From contig NC_026656.2 in the NCBI RefSeq assembly GCF_000004075.3, positions 21,090,607-21,154,606 of the forward strand: a stretch of DNA of 64,000 bases, written 5' to 3'. Shown one piece after another: positions 46,901 through 61,860 of this stretch (its first letter is position 1; the number at the start of each line of letters is the position of its first letter). The notes beneath the pieces were generated by a model that was given only the letters and a program-made list of their open reading frames with translations, made no database searches and had not been told where the DNA came from. The stretch is from Cucumis sativus (lineage: Eukaryota; Streptophyta; Magnoliopsida; Cucurbitales; Cucurbitaceae). Position numbers and translations under genes: made by a program.

Positions 46901-47777
46901 GATATTGATAGACTTAGGATAAAGTATATAATTTGATGGTATTTATAAATATTTGAAATCCATAAAGATAATCATCCGATAATATAATAACTAATTATTT
47001 GAATGATGTTGAACATTATATTATTAAGAACAAAAATGGGGGAAGCTTCTCATCTTTGAATTTAAAAATTGATTAAAAATTATGGATGAAAGTAAACAGC
47101 CTAATTTTTTGTCCATTATTGTGATTTAGGTTTAGAATGGGAGCCACCCCATCACCAAACTTTTGACTTATTATATTTTGTGTGTTTAACAAAGTCAAAT
47201 TGTGGCACTGCCCATTTAATCAAAACTCCTCATTTTGCATTTAATCCTAATTACGTTTGTAACCATCTACCACTGCACCCATTCATTCATTCATTCCTAA
47301 TTCATAACTCTTTTATAATCTCCTTTTCAATTAATTAATTAGTTCCTCTTTTAACTAAAAACAATGACCATTCACCTTAACATTTTATTTCAGCATTGGA
47401 ACAACTTCTTAACTCCTTCATCCTAAAACTTTGCCCTCTCAAACCTTCATAATATTGATCTATTTTTTACTAATATCAAATTACTCCCAACTTCAAGAAG
47501 AAAACCAAATCATTTTTTTCAATGATTATAATAAATATATTTTGAAGTTGGAATCCGCCTAATTCAGCCACCGATATGAACGAGCACATTAGAGCATAGC
47601 AAAGATGAATTTCATTTTCATGTCAATTTATTTTTTTCCCTTTCTTGTAACTTTCAAAACACGTCAATACGAAACATTAATCTAATAATCAACGTACAAC
47701 AATACATACCCACTGAGAAATTGAATCCATCTCTATTTTTTCTTTTTCTTTTCTTTTCACTAATTCTGTGATTCACA
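43902..47777. other. AT-rich intergenic region
   Basis: 43,902 to about 44,350 is likely the 3' untranslated region of the PPR gene. The rest is AT-rich with T-runs (46,494-46,502, 46,619-46,630) and an (ATTC)n run at 47,281-47,297. The part before 47,777 is the 3' side of the translocator gene. No gene is seen. Confidence 0.5.
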
Positions 47778-48812
47778 TCACTTCCCCGTTCCATCGCCGG
47801 CGTTTTTCTCTTCCAACAATCTTCCGGCCTCCTCATCGGCCGCCGCCGGTTTCTTCTGCGATTCCTTAGCTTTCAAAGCTTGTAATTTGGAGTGGTTATA
47901 ATACGCAACTCCCAAAAACGCAAGCCCATATCCAAACAAATTGATCGGAGTTACCGTATCCTTAATCACCGACCACGAAAAGGCAATCAACAACCAATCC
48001 TTGACAACTCCGGCAACATTCATCGTCAACGCGGAAGTCTTCCCCACAAGCAAAAACACAGCCAAATTCAACGCAAAAGCGCAGAGAGAATTAGTCCCAA
48101 AAACCAAGAAGTCGAATCGAAAAGTAGAAGTCTCCTTCAAAATTGGGTATTCCACGAACACCCACGGCACCAAAAGAAAAACAAAACAACAGGGGGCAAC
48201 GTAATACAGAGAGGTAATCGGATTCAGAGAAATCCCTTTAGAAGTAAGCAAAATTTGAATCATAACAAGTCTTGTAGCTTCAAAAGCTACAGCACTCAAT
48301 TGAAGAAAAACCCCCCAAGCATTGAATTGAGCCTCGCCGTAGGCGGCGACAGCTACCCCAAATGAAATTGAAAGCATGTTGAACAGAGTATCGGATTTGA
48401 ATGCCTCTTTTTTGAAGAGAACGCCGATGGAGTAGACGGCGACGGGCATAAGTGCTTTAAGCATTTGAATGAAGGAAACAGATAGGAAGATGTAAGCGGA
48501 ATTTGAGAGCCAGAGGGAGAAGGCGTAGAGAGCACCGATAGGAAGAACAGATGAGATGTACAGTTCTTTAGACATTGAAACGGGCTCGACGAGCTTGAAG
48601 ACGCGGATGATTATGAAGGCTAAGGAAGAACAAAAACCCATGTGGATCATGGTGAGGGAGATTGGGAATGGCCAATTGTACATCTTTTTGTCGAGAATAA
48701 ATTTGTTGTAGACGATGACTGTGAAGCTTAGGAAGATCCATATTCCGACGTAGGCGTAGGAGAGGAGAATTTTTTTGACGACGCTTTCGCTGAGAGCACC
48801 GCCTTTCCCCAT
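47778..48812 (-). CDS. Sugar-phosphate/phosphate translocator-like protein (TPT/NST family)
   Basis: Drug/metabolite transporter superfamily member of the group of Arabidopsis At4g32390, At2g25520 and At5g25400. These are probable nucleotide-sugar or sugar-phosphate exchangers of endomembranes; the substrate is not known. It is a single exon. I chose the start [19 protein letters not shown] (48,812), which matches the family N-terminus. The upstream in-frame ATG (48,923) lies in the leader and would add an unrelated 37 residues. 344 residues form about ten membrane helices. Marks include [67 protein letters not shown] with the Lys-Thr and Lys-Asp substrate-side residues, and a cytosolic tail [21 protein letters not shown] (GGAT)n/GGAA run lies in the leader. 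Confidence 0.9.
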   Translation of the reverse strand: MGKGGALSESVVKKILLSYAYVGIWIFLSFTVIVYNKFILDKKMYNWPFPISLTMIHMGFCSSLAFIIIRVFKLVEPVSMSKELYISSVLPIGALYAFSLWLSNSAYIFLSVSFIQMLKALMPVAVYSIGVLFKKEAFKSDTLFNMLSISFGVAVAAYGEAQFNAWGVFLQLSAVAFEATRLVMIQILLTSKGISLNPITSLYYVAPCCFVFLLVPWVFVEYPILKETSTFRFDFLVFGTNSLCAFALNLAVFLLVGKTSALTMNVAGVVKDWLLIAFSWSVIKDTVTPINLFGYGLAFLGVAYYNHSKLQALKAKESQKKPAAADEEAGRLLEEKNAGDGTGK

Positions 48813-50627
48813 TGTTGCCGGAGATGGAAGGATGGAAGGATGGAAGGATTGAAGAGAAGGGGTGAATTGGGGAATTGTGTGGAGACTATTTTTCAATATA
48901 TATAAGGAAATAAAATAATACATTGGGAAAGCAAAAGTTTAATTTCTCATTAGGTCTGGTGGTCTGAATTTGACTCAGTTTCTTCAGTTTGGTTAAAAAG
49001 TTTTAATTTGGTTAATAATGCTTTTTTAATTTTAATTTGATTACACCAATTTCAAGTTGCTACTATAATGAACTAAATTAAAAGCAAATTCATTATCAAT
49101 AAAATAAAATAAAAAAAAACCATGTGAACATACATAAATTAATTGTATGTAGCTCGTAATTAATATACATACGTTTGTTTTTGTAAAATTAATCAATAGA
49201 GTTTATAGGTGTAGAGTTTTTTAAGAACTAAGAAGCTTAACAAAATGATAGAAAGAACCAAAATAATTTAAAAAATGAGAGTGGTAGCATAGGACTAAAA
49301 TGGTAATTTAACTGAAGAGGACAATAGGGACGAAAGGTGAAGGCTTTTGCGTGGGGTTAGGGAAGCAAAAGTATTCGTCACCCTTTCAAATCATTTCAAT
49401 ATTTTATTTCTATTATTATAAAATTAGGGTATTTTCATTTCTCTCCCTCTATTACGGAATGATTATGCAAATTAATTATTGTTGTTTATGTCATATGTTG
49501 CTTCATTTCTTAATACAAATTTATCTTCCATCCTTATTTTAACTCATTTTATCCAGAGATTTATAAATTAAACAAATAAATAATGACGATTATGCAAATA
49601 TTTTATTTTATCCCGTTAGGAATTAGAAGTAAAAAAGTGCCAATACATGAATGAACTTCCATATTTAAATTTAAAACTTCGAAATCTTTTAATATAAAAA
49701 TCTTTACATAAAGTTTTTTTTTTTCAAATTGAAAAAAGAAAAGAAAGAAAGAAAAATGAGGGAGTGTGAGTAGTTGCAACATGGCATTGCCAGTTGTTCT
49801 ATTTTTTCTTTTTCTGTTGACTTTTTGACTCTACTATTCATGAATGAGTTTTATATAATTGTTTTTAAATTTTTAGTTCAGTGTTTACTACATCTCTCAT
49901 TCATTATTTATAAATCTTAAAAATTTAAAATAAATAAAAAAAGAAATCATCTAAAACATCACCAGAAAAAAGATCCAAACGTTTACTAATTTGTTATAAA
50001 TGTAGTGGTAAATTAGAAACTTTCGTCTATCCTCTTCTGTGTTATCATGATGTTTTCTTCAACTAATTTTAGCATTCTAAATTTAATTTAAGAAAAAGGA
50101 AAGAAAGTAGAGTGCCGATTAAAACTCTTTTTTCCATGCAAATGAGATTTAACCCTTTTTTAAGAGTAATATTATAGGTAGAATTATGTTTGCATCCAAC
50201 CATTTTAATTATGAAATGAAGGATTTGTTATAAGGTCAACATTATAGGAAGGAAAAAGATTCCAAAACAAATATTAATGAATAATTTTGAAAAAGAAATA
50301 GGATTTAAATAAATGCTTATGAGAAGCACATTTTGATAATTGGACCATAGTTAAGTCTTAAGTGTGTACTTTAATTGTTATGAACCTTTTATGTTAATTT
50401 TAAATTGAATACGTAGTCTTACATTTATATAATTTAAAATATTAAGAATAAAGAAATTAGAGATGATCATGCAATGCACGTATTAACAAAAATAAATAAA
50501 TATATATATAAGATCGTGATTTCCTCTTTACATTTGTCGGTGCCTTCCAAAAGGATTCATATAGAGAAAATAATATTAAATTAAATTAAGAAAAATAGAA
50601 AGCTTTCCCTTTCAGAGAGAAAGGGCG
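48813..50627. other. Intergenic, translocator promoter to tRNA
   Basis: 48,822-48,850 has a GGATGGAA repeat in the leader of the translocator gene. A TATATATA-type box lies at about 48,895-48,903, read from the minus strand. The rest is AT-rich. No gene is seen up to the tRNA. Confidence 0.5.
50590..50597 (-). terminator. Pol III terminator of tRNA-Gly
   Basis: On the minus strand an oligo-T run (TTTTT, plus-strand 50,591-50,595) lies about 33 bases past the tRNA 3' end. It is the first run of four or more T, which is the usual Pol III stop signal. Confidence 0.5.
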
Positions 50628-50699
50628 TGCGTTTGCCGGGAGTCGAACCCGGGTCTATTGCTTGGAAGGCAATTATCCTAACCGTTGGACTACAAACGC
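50628..50699 (-). tRNA. tRNA-Gly (anticodon UCC)
   Basis: The minus-strand sequence folds into a complete cloverleaf. The acceptor stem pairs GCGTTTG with CAAACGC, with discriminator A. The D-arm region has TAGTCCAACGGTTAGGATA (A box). The anticodon loop reads CTTCCAA with anticodon TCC. The T arm is CCGGGTTCGACTCCCGG (B box). There is no intron and the CCA is not encoded, as in nuclear genes. It is 72 bases. It closely matches the standard plant tRNA-Gly(UCC), with a T-A pair in the acceptor stem where the common form differs. Confidence 0.95.
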
Positions 50700-51719
50700 T
50701 AATGCTGACATGGAACTATAGTGTAAATTTATTAATAAAACTTATTAAAGAATGCGATTTAAATCTTTTGTAAGATTAAGCTGTTTAATTAGAAACAAAA
50801 ATTATATATGAATTTTAAGTTATAAAAGAAATTCAAAATGTCCCAAACTATAAAATGATAGAGTTTGATCCAAATTGACTTATATTAGATTAACCTTAAG
50901 TTGCATTTGGGATACACACAACATAAAATTATAATTGGTACCTAGTTGTATGCATGTTAATTATTTGAAATGTATGTTTGTTTTGGAGTGAATTTCAAAG
51001 GGGTCGTCATACAATAATATCATATGAATATTCATATATGAAAACATACATATTAGATCAGGTATTAATTAAAACACATCTAGAATTTATTATTCATTTA
51101 AAGAAATAGCTCTTCCTATAATTGGTAAACAAGAAGGTTCAAAGGTATTTTTGGATATATTTAGAATGTATGGTTATTAGGGAATTGACTCCAAATTATG
51201 ATTACCGACAATAAATTGTAGTATTACTATGATCATGAGAGGAGTACCCTACTACTAATCCAAATTTGCTTTAATCACTTTCTTCCACCCATTCATTGCA
51301 CGTTCTCTCTTCAACTTCTTTTTAATTCCACTATCATTTTCTCCTTTTTATCTCCTCAAGTTTAGAAGAGCAAAACTGGGAGACTCTAAATATTTTGCAG
51401 GTACACTCTCTTCCTATCTCTTGATTTCAGCATGTTTTTGTTGTATTATTCTTAATATCATTTCTCACTGATATATAGTATCTATGTTTATTATAATTAG
51501 TATTTGAAAATGGGCATGCATGTCCCTATCTAGCTACCTACATAGATCCAAATGTCTATAAATAATGTTGTAGTTTTTGCATCCTATATCTAATAATGTT
51601 TCAAATTTGTGTAAACATATATATGTTGTAGTTTTTGTTTCATATATCTAATTATTAAAAGAAATTTAGGTGTCATCGGGAGTCAGCTATTTACCTGATC
51701 TTGTTAGAATCTTTTTGAG
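50700..51719. other. Upstream region of DUF247 gene 2 with a probable leader intron
   Basis: AT-rich promoter. A 5' untranslated exon likely ends at 51,400 (TTTTGCAG followed by GTACAC), and an acceptor AAATTTAG ends at 51,669, giving a 269-base GT-AG intron before the start codon. This is a form common in DUF247 genes. No other gene is seen. Confidence 0.45.
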
Positions 51720-53066
51720 ATGGAAATCAACGTCTATGATGAATCAAATAACAATACTACCAAGTCAAGAGATGAAGAAATCAAAGTGATTTATGATCGA
51801 ATGGTAGGATCTGTTAACCAATCCATGTTTCGAGAAATTTCAAGAAGTGCTTCATCATTTTCTAAAGAACGTAGCATATACATGGTTCCCAAGCTTTTGC
51901 GCAAGGGAAACCCAAAAGCGTATAGTCCCCAAGTTATTTCCATCGGTCCTCTTCATTATTATCGCACTCAAAATGACTTGATTAAAGAGAAAAAAGGCAG
52001 CTATGTTCTAAACTTTCTTACTGTTGCAAAACTGGATTGGAATGAGATGATAAAGAAATTTTTAAGTTGGGAAGAAAGAGCCCGCAACTATTATGTCGAA
52101 ACCATCGAAATGAAAAGAGATGAGTTCATACAACTTCTAATCTATGACAGTTGTTTCGTGGTTATGTATGTCATCGGTTCTATGGTTGCCGAGTTTCGGG
52201 ACCTCGACACATCGTTTTTATGGAGATTCAGTAATGGAATATTTAAAGATCTTCTTCTACTTGAAAACCAACTTCCTTTCTTCCTTCTCAATCATCTTTA
52301 CAACTTGTGCGCCTCTGCTCAACCTTCACTGAAAGATATCTCTTTCATTGAATTACTGCGTGGATATTTCAGTAAAGTCCGTGAAGGGATGAGTTATGTC
52401 AAAGAAGGCTATTTCGACATAGACGCTAGTGCAGTGAACCATCTTGTTGATTTTCTAAGAATACATTTAACCCAACCTCGTCATATTCCACATTTCTTCG
52501 GCCTTTCGGTCGACGATTTCCTCTCCAGTTGGCCGCTCACTGCCACTGAGCTTCATGAATGTGGCATTTCTTTTCATGGTCAAAAGAAATGCATGATGAA
52601 CGTGTCTTTTAAAGAACGTAGAGGAGTTCTCAAAATGCCGAAGATCATAATAGATGACAGTTTCGAAATCCTTTTTAGAAACATGATAGCTTATGAGTAT
52701 TGTCATCTGAAGAGTAAGGATGCAAGTAACTTTGGTATGTTCATGCATTTTTTGATCAACACCAACGAGGATGTGAGTTTGCTTGTTGACGATGGGATTA
52801 TACAAAACCAGTTGGGAAGCACAAAAGAAATTGTTGTGTTATTTAGTGACCTTTGTAAGAACATTATGATTGAAAGGAACTTTTACAGCATTGCGTGTTG
52901 GAGAATGAAAGAATATTGCAAGCATCGTCGACACCGGTGGATGACTTCCTTGAAACGCGACTATTTTGGTACGCCATGGGCCTTTATCTCCTTTGTCGCT
53001 GCTGTCCTCCTCCTTCTACTCACTCTCTTGCAAACTGTGGTAGCTTTCATTGCATTATATAAGTGA
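51720..53066 (+). CDS. DUF247 family membrane protein 2 (UPF0481-like)
   Basis: 448 residues in one coding exon, starting MEINVYDESNNN. Family blocks in order: IYMVPKLL (53-60), PQVISIGPLHYY (70-81), the IYDSCFVVMYV block (141-151), DLLLLENQLPFFLL (177-190), TATELHECGISF, GVLKMPKIIIDD, and the C-terminal HRRHRW plus TPWAF block. One hydrophobic anchor follows at about 424-445. It is shorter than the DUF247 protein at 21,824-23,365 because the charged central insert is missing, and the two are clearly diverged, so they are not a recent local pair. Function in the plasma membrane or endomembrane is assumed from the anchor; the molecular role is unknown. Confidence 0.92.
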   Translation: MEINVYDESNNNTTKSRDEEIKVIYDRMVGSVNQSMFREISRSASSFSKERSIYMVPKLLRKGNPKAYSPQVISIGPLHYYRTQNDLIKEKKGSYVLNFLTVAKLDWNEMIKKFLSWEERARNYYVETIEMKRDEFIQLLIYDSCFVVMYVIGSMVAEFRDLDTSFLWRFSNGIFKDLLLLENQLPFFLLNHLYNLCASAQPSLKDISFIELLRGYFSKVREGMSYVKEGYFDIDASAVNHLVDFLRIHLTQPRHIPHFFGLSVDDFLSSWPLTATELHECGISFHGQKKCMMNVSFKERRGVLKMPKIIIDDSFEILFRNMIAYEYCHLKSKDASNFGMFMHFLINTNEDVSLLVDDGIIQNQLGSTKEIVVLFSDLCKNIMIERNFYSIACWRMKEYCKHRRHRWMTSLKRDYFGTPWAFISFVAAVLLLLLTLLQTVVAFIALYK

Positions 53067-53419
53067 TGACATCCCATGATCTTTGGACAATATGTTGTTG
53101 CTTAGCTTTAAAACAGTTGATTATATGTGTGTGTGTGTGTGTGCTCAAAATCATTTCCAAAAAAAAAACAGCCAAGAGCAGAGCAAAGAAGTTGTCTCAC
53201 TCTTACTTTGTAATTCAAAACTATGTGTATGTATATAAAAAGTATGTGTGGTATTGAAAATCGAAGCCAACATGAAACACAAGGAAAGAATAAAACACAC
53301 ACACACACACACACCTGACACTAAAATTTTCAAAATGCTTTTAAGTTAAACTGCGAAGTTGGCATTTTTATTCAAAACCCACAAAGATATTCACTTTTTT
53401 CCAAACGGGTTTTTCTCTT
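53067..53419. repeat. Inverted (TG)n / (CA)n microsatellite pair between two genes
   Basis: (TG)n at 53,126-53,143 and (AC)n at 53,295-53,314 lie in the downstream region of DUF247 gene 2, about 150 bases apart. A transcript through both could form a GU/AC-type stem of about 18 base pairs. The rest of this 350-base gap holds the two converging 3' ends. Confidence 0.7.
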
Positions 53420-54271
53420 TCACATCAATAACTCCGATCTTCTCTCATACTTTCGAGCCCAAATGTGTTTCCCATTAATACGGAACTTAGCAATTCGCTT
53501 CCCGTCGAGAATCTGATCGACGGGGACCACCGAACTCATCACCATTCGAGCATACAACGGCTGCTCCCCGGCCTCAACTTCCTCCATCTGAATACTCTCA
53601 ACACAATCTCCAAACGCCTGTACAAATAGCCCCTTCACCTCCTCTGCCGTCACCGGAAAGCCTCGTGAAAATGTTAGAAACAGAGTCCGGTCGTCTTCCG
53701 ACATGCCGGCGTCCGCTGACGGCCACCCCCACAACCCACCGGTCGGGAAGTCTTGATCCAAGGATTTTGGGATGATTGTGATCGAACCAAAAATCGGATG
53801 CGGGAATCCATGAATCACTAAAGCCTCATTCGGTTGAGAATTATTTCTACCCAAAACAATCTCCAAAATGTCGGTGAAAATCCGAGCACAGACATTGGTG
53901 AGAAAGTACTTCACCCCACTGATTGCTCTGAAACGGTTTTGGACAAACATTTCAACCGGAATATCTCTTCCGGCCGCCTTGGAGGTGGCCGGAAGCACGG
54001 TGGTGGGGTGGGGGCAGCCGGGTTGGTTGTTGGAATCTAAGCAGCTGAGACAGAAAACAGCTTCATTGGCTAGAGAATTCAATGAAGGGTCGGAGAGAGG
54101 CATGATTCTGAAAATGAAATTGGTGACGCCTTGTTCTTCAAGCCATAGCCAAAGAGAAATGATTAGAAGAGACTGGGCGGGGTCTCGAGAGAGTTGAATG
54201 AGTAAACGGGAGAAGATTTCTCTGTCAATGGAGTGGTAAAGATGGAGTTCTTCTAAGCTTATGGAGGGCAT
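53420..54271 (-). CDS. Plant protein with RRM-like C-terminus, function unknown
   Basis: Single exon, 283 residues from MPSISLEELHLYHSIDRE (54,271). The frame is open 94 codons further upstream, but that part is basic, low-complexity and unlike the family, so it is treated as leader. The N-terminal half is helical (IFSRLLIQLSRDPAQS, SLWLWLEEQG) with a Cys-rich patch near 73-85. The C-terminal part (about 191-277) has an RRM-like pattern: RTLFLTFSRGFPVTAEEVKG as the first strand and helix, then YARMVMSS and AKFRINGKHIWARKYERR as the last strands. This matches a plant-only family annotated as RNA-binding-like. RNA binding is an inference from that pattern. No organelle signal was judged by eye. 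Confidence 0.8.
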   Translation of the reverse strand: MPSISLEELHLYHSIDREIFSRLLIQLSRDPAQSLLIISLWLWLEEQGVTNFIFRIMPLSDPSLNSLANEAVFCLSCLDSNNQPGCPHPTTVLPATSKAAGRDIPVEMFVQNRFRAISGVKYFLTNVCARIFTDILEIVLGRNNSQPNEALVIHGFPHPIFGSITIIPKSLDQDFPTGGLWGWPSADAGMSEDDRTLFLTFSRGFPVTAEEVKGLFVQAFGDCVESIQMEEVEAGEQPLYARMVMSSVVPVDQILDGKRIAKFRINGKHIWARKYERRSELLM

Positions 54272-56862
54272 TATAATGGCGGGTTTTGAAAGAATAAAAG
54301 AGAGAAAACAGAGGATTTTGAGTTTGTTTTTTGTTTTGAATATTTGGGTATTAGGCAGTTGAAGGGGTTTTAATGGCGGAGGGAAGTGTAAGTGGAAATT
54401 AACCAATTTGAGAAATGAGCCAACTGAGGAAATGTAGATGAAAAAGAGTGTTTTTTTAATGCCACTTTTTATGAAGAAGCAGAAAGCTGCTTTTCTTCCA
54501 TCTTTGCTTTTGTTGGGTTTTCTCTTTGTTATTTTCCTTAAACAATATAACATTACTCAGCTTCAGCATTTTATTTTGTACATCAATAAACAAACAAAAT
54601 ACATGGCTAGATCCTTCAATTTATATGTGTTTGCTTTGAGCACAAGAGAAGCTAATTCCTGCGTTATACTTATAACCGATTAGACTTGGAGTATTGTCAT
54701 CACAAAAATGGTCATTGGAAATCAACCAAACACTACAACCCCATTTACGATTCTTTATTTTACGATTTTCCAAACAAGAAATATGAATGTCATTTGTAAC
54801 TGGACGTACCAATTTACACCATCTATTACATTCCATTTGAATAAATTGATGCTAAAACTTGTGAACTTTTATAATTGAATAAATTTTAAACTCTTATAAT
54901 TATAAATGAATAACTCTACTCATGCTGGAAGGAGAGTTAATACATTATGTATGGTTAATATTCAAATGTAATCATAAATTTATTGGTTTGAGAAAATATA
55001 GAGGTTTAATTTACTCAAATTCTCTTGAAAGTTTGAAATTTAAATTATACAATTATTAGTTTAAGGATTAGTTGATATAACTCTCAAAGTTTAGGATATA
55101 AATTAATGATTGCCAAAAATGAATATATCAAACATCTCTTAAACACAAAGTTTAGAGTTCAACAACCTATTAAACTCCAGGTTAAATATCTAATAGTTAA
55201 AAGGGAAGGATATATTAAACACTTTTTGGAAGGTACAAAAATCAAATAGATATAAAAGGATTATAAGTTTAATTAAACCATTGCTTTAAATTGTATTGAA
55301 AATATGGAAAGAACCAGTTCAACTTCCTTATAATCTTACCATATTTACGTGTGGTCTTTAATCCATACTCGCCATACATAGCAAGTCCAAATCTAACTTC
55401 CATTTAGGCTTTCACATTTATGAATGAAGATATTCTAATTTTGAAGTGCAGAATGAGACCAAAGAGGTTGGCTAAAATAACCCTCAATAAAAATTGGCAT
55501 GTACCGCCCCATGAAAAGAAGCTGGAGAGATCCGTGGAATAAAACTTCAAATATGAATAGATGCCCGAAAATCCATGAACGGGTAGTTTTGGTAAGAAAG
55601 CCTTCAAACACGAAAATTTTGAAGTTCTCCAGTATTAACATCAAACCCAGTCTTTAAAAAGTTTCTTCTCCAGGTATTGCTATCACATTTATGGGTCACT
55701 GAGGACTTGACGACTACGTCTACTGAAGATATTATTGTTTTTATTAGTACAAAGGTTTTTATGTACCTTAGTATAAAGAAAATCTAAAAGCATTTGCCAT
55801 TTGGGAGAATCAGAATGAATAGCTTTCAACTTACACAAGATAAAATTAGAAGAATCTATGGGTTGAGAAGGGGGCATATTCTTCGATCTATGCTCAAATT
55901 TTTGTTATTAGATTGAATATTTGAACTTCATGCAGACCAAAATAGAGTAAAGCAAAACTAACGAAAGATATTCAATTAATTCTGGAGTAACTTGATTTTG
56001 AACTCTATTTTTTAGTTATTTAGTCTACTGGAATATAATTATTAATCCATACTATCAGCTCAAACTAACGATGCAAATTGAAATAATACTGTCCTCAACG
56101 GTTGAATTCGTAACCAAATGCCCTTGTAATTGATGCACGAACTTGAACCACGATGTATCAAATTTCCTCCAATTATAGCAAACAGAATTGAACATTGAAT
56201 ATTGAAATCATCAGTGAAAAACCAGGAGGAATGCTTCCTAAAATTGAACTCAAGCTCACTTAAGGTTCCAAATTTCAGTTAAATTAAACATCTAGATTCA
56301 GAGCCGAAAAGTACACAACTTAAACAACACATGTTTCAATCCCAGTCGTGTAATAATATATAAACATCCCATTCTCAAAACTTAATTAATTTCCATGTCA
56401 ACATATAAAGCTCGAGAAAAATCCACATTAAAACACCTGGCAATAGGGACGTGAGACTGAGAGAAGACAGTGGCAGGTATGGAACTAGTGATATGAGTTC
56501 ACGTAACAAATCTAATAAAAATCATTGCGAATACTACCAACAGTCTACCGTAATTGTTAGTCTTGCAGAGAGAAGGATATCTAAAGTATTACATTTAAGA
56601 CACCATTCGTGATTTAGAATAAAATGCATAAAGAGACTTCCAATGCAAGACAGCCCCAGCAATTAGAATACAATAAAACTCAAATGGCAGAGTAAACCAC
56701 CACATTTTAGAGCATCCACCATCGCCCTCACTCACATCAAAAGCTAGTGCGCAGTGGCCTTCCATCCATTTGTAGTTCGAATCAAAACCAAACCAAAATG
56801 AAATTTGAACCACCCCTCACCAACCTGAGTAGCCGATATTCTATGTTGAAGATCTCTACATC
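54272..56862. other. Intergenic; helicase 3' region and an unidentified exon-like stretch
   Basis: 54,272-54,840 is the leader and promoter side of the RRM-like gene. At 55,400-55,880 the minus strand has open pieces, for example FILCKLKAIHSDSPKWQMLL ending at an AAG|GTACAT donor-like site (about 55,769), with another open stretch at 55,435-55,644. They look like decayed coding sequence but I recognise no family. About 56,400-56,862 should be the 3' untranslated region of the helicase gene. Confidence 0.4.
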
Positions 56863-61446
<4,584 letters not shown>

Positions 61447-61860
61447 TTCTTGCTACCAAAAAAAAAAAAAAAACCCAAAGAATAAATTAAAATTCGGGTT
61501 CACAGAAAGTAAATCCAACCCAATTTCAAAACTAGGGTTTAGAAGTATAAAAACAGAGACACTATAGCTTCCAACATGGTGATTTAGTTACCTGCTAGCC
61601 TGCTAAGAACTGAAGTTGAGAGTTAGGGTTGCGATTACACAAAGTCTGCAAAGGAAAACTAAGTTAGCTGGAGAGAAATCGTTAAGACCTGGCTTTTCCA
61701 AAGATCGTAGAGTGTGGAGAGCGGAAGAGCCGAAGGGGATTATTAGGGTTCCAAAAAATGAAGCCCCCGTTATAAAGGCGGAATACTTTTGCGATTTGCC
61801 CAAAATACCCTTGCCGCCTCCCTCTATTTACTATCCCTTGAAAGGATAAGTTGGCCTTTT
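61447..61860 (-). promoter_or_regulatory. Helicase leader, leader intron and promoter
   Basis: On the minus strand a leader exon ends at 61,592 (GCTAGCAG then GTAACTA), giving an intron of about 135 bases to an acceptor near 61,453. Teloboxes and AGGGTT motifs occur on the plus strand at about 61,532, 61,623 and 61,745, as in many ribosomal and housekeeping promoters. A TATA-like TTTATAAC lies at about 61,771-61,778. Confidence 0.45.

Noticed and set aside
47892-48365. 157-residue plus-strand frame over the translocator gene
   Set aside because: Antisense shadow of a long single-exon gene.
21824-53066. The two DUF247 genes as a local duplicated pair or S-locus-like unit
   Set aside because: They are about 28 kb apart, in opposite directions, clearly diverged, and no partner gene lies next to them; DUF247 genes are common in plant genomes.
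54272-54553. N-terminal extension of the RRM-like protein to 377 residues
   Set aside because: The extension is Lys/Phe-rich and low complexity; the family start matches MPSISLEEL.
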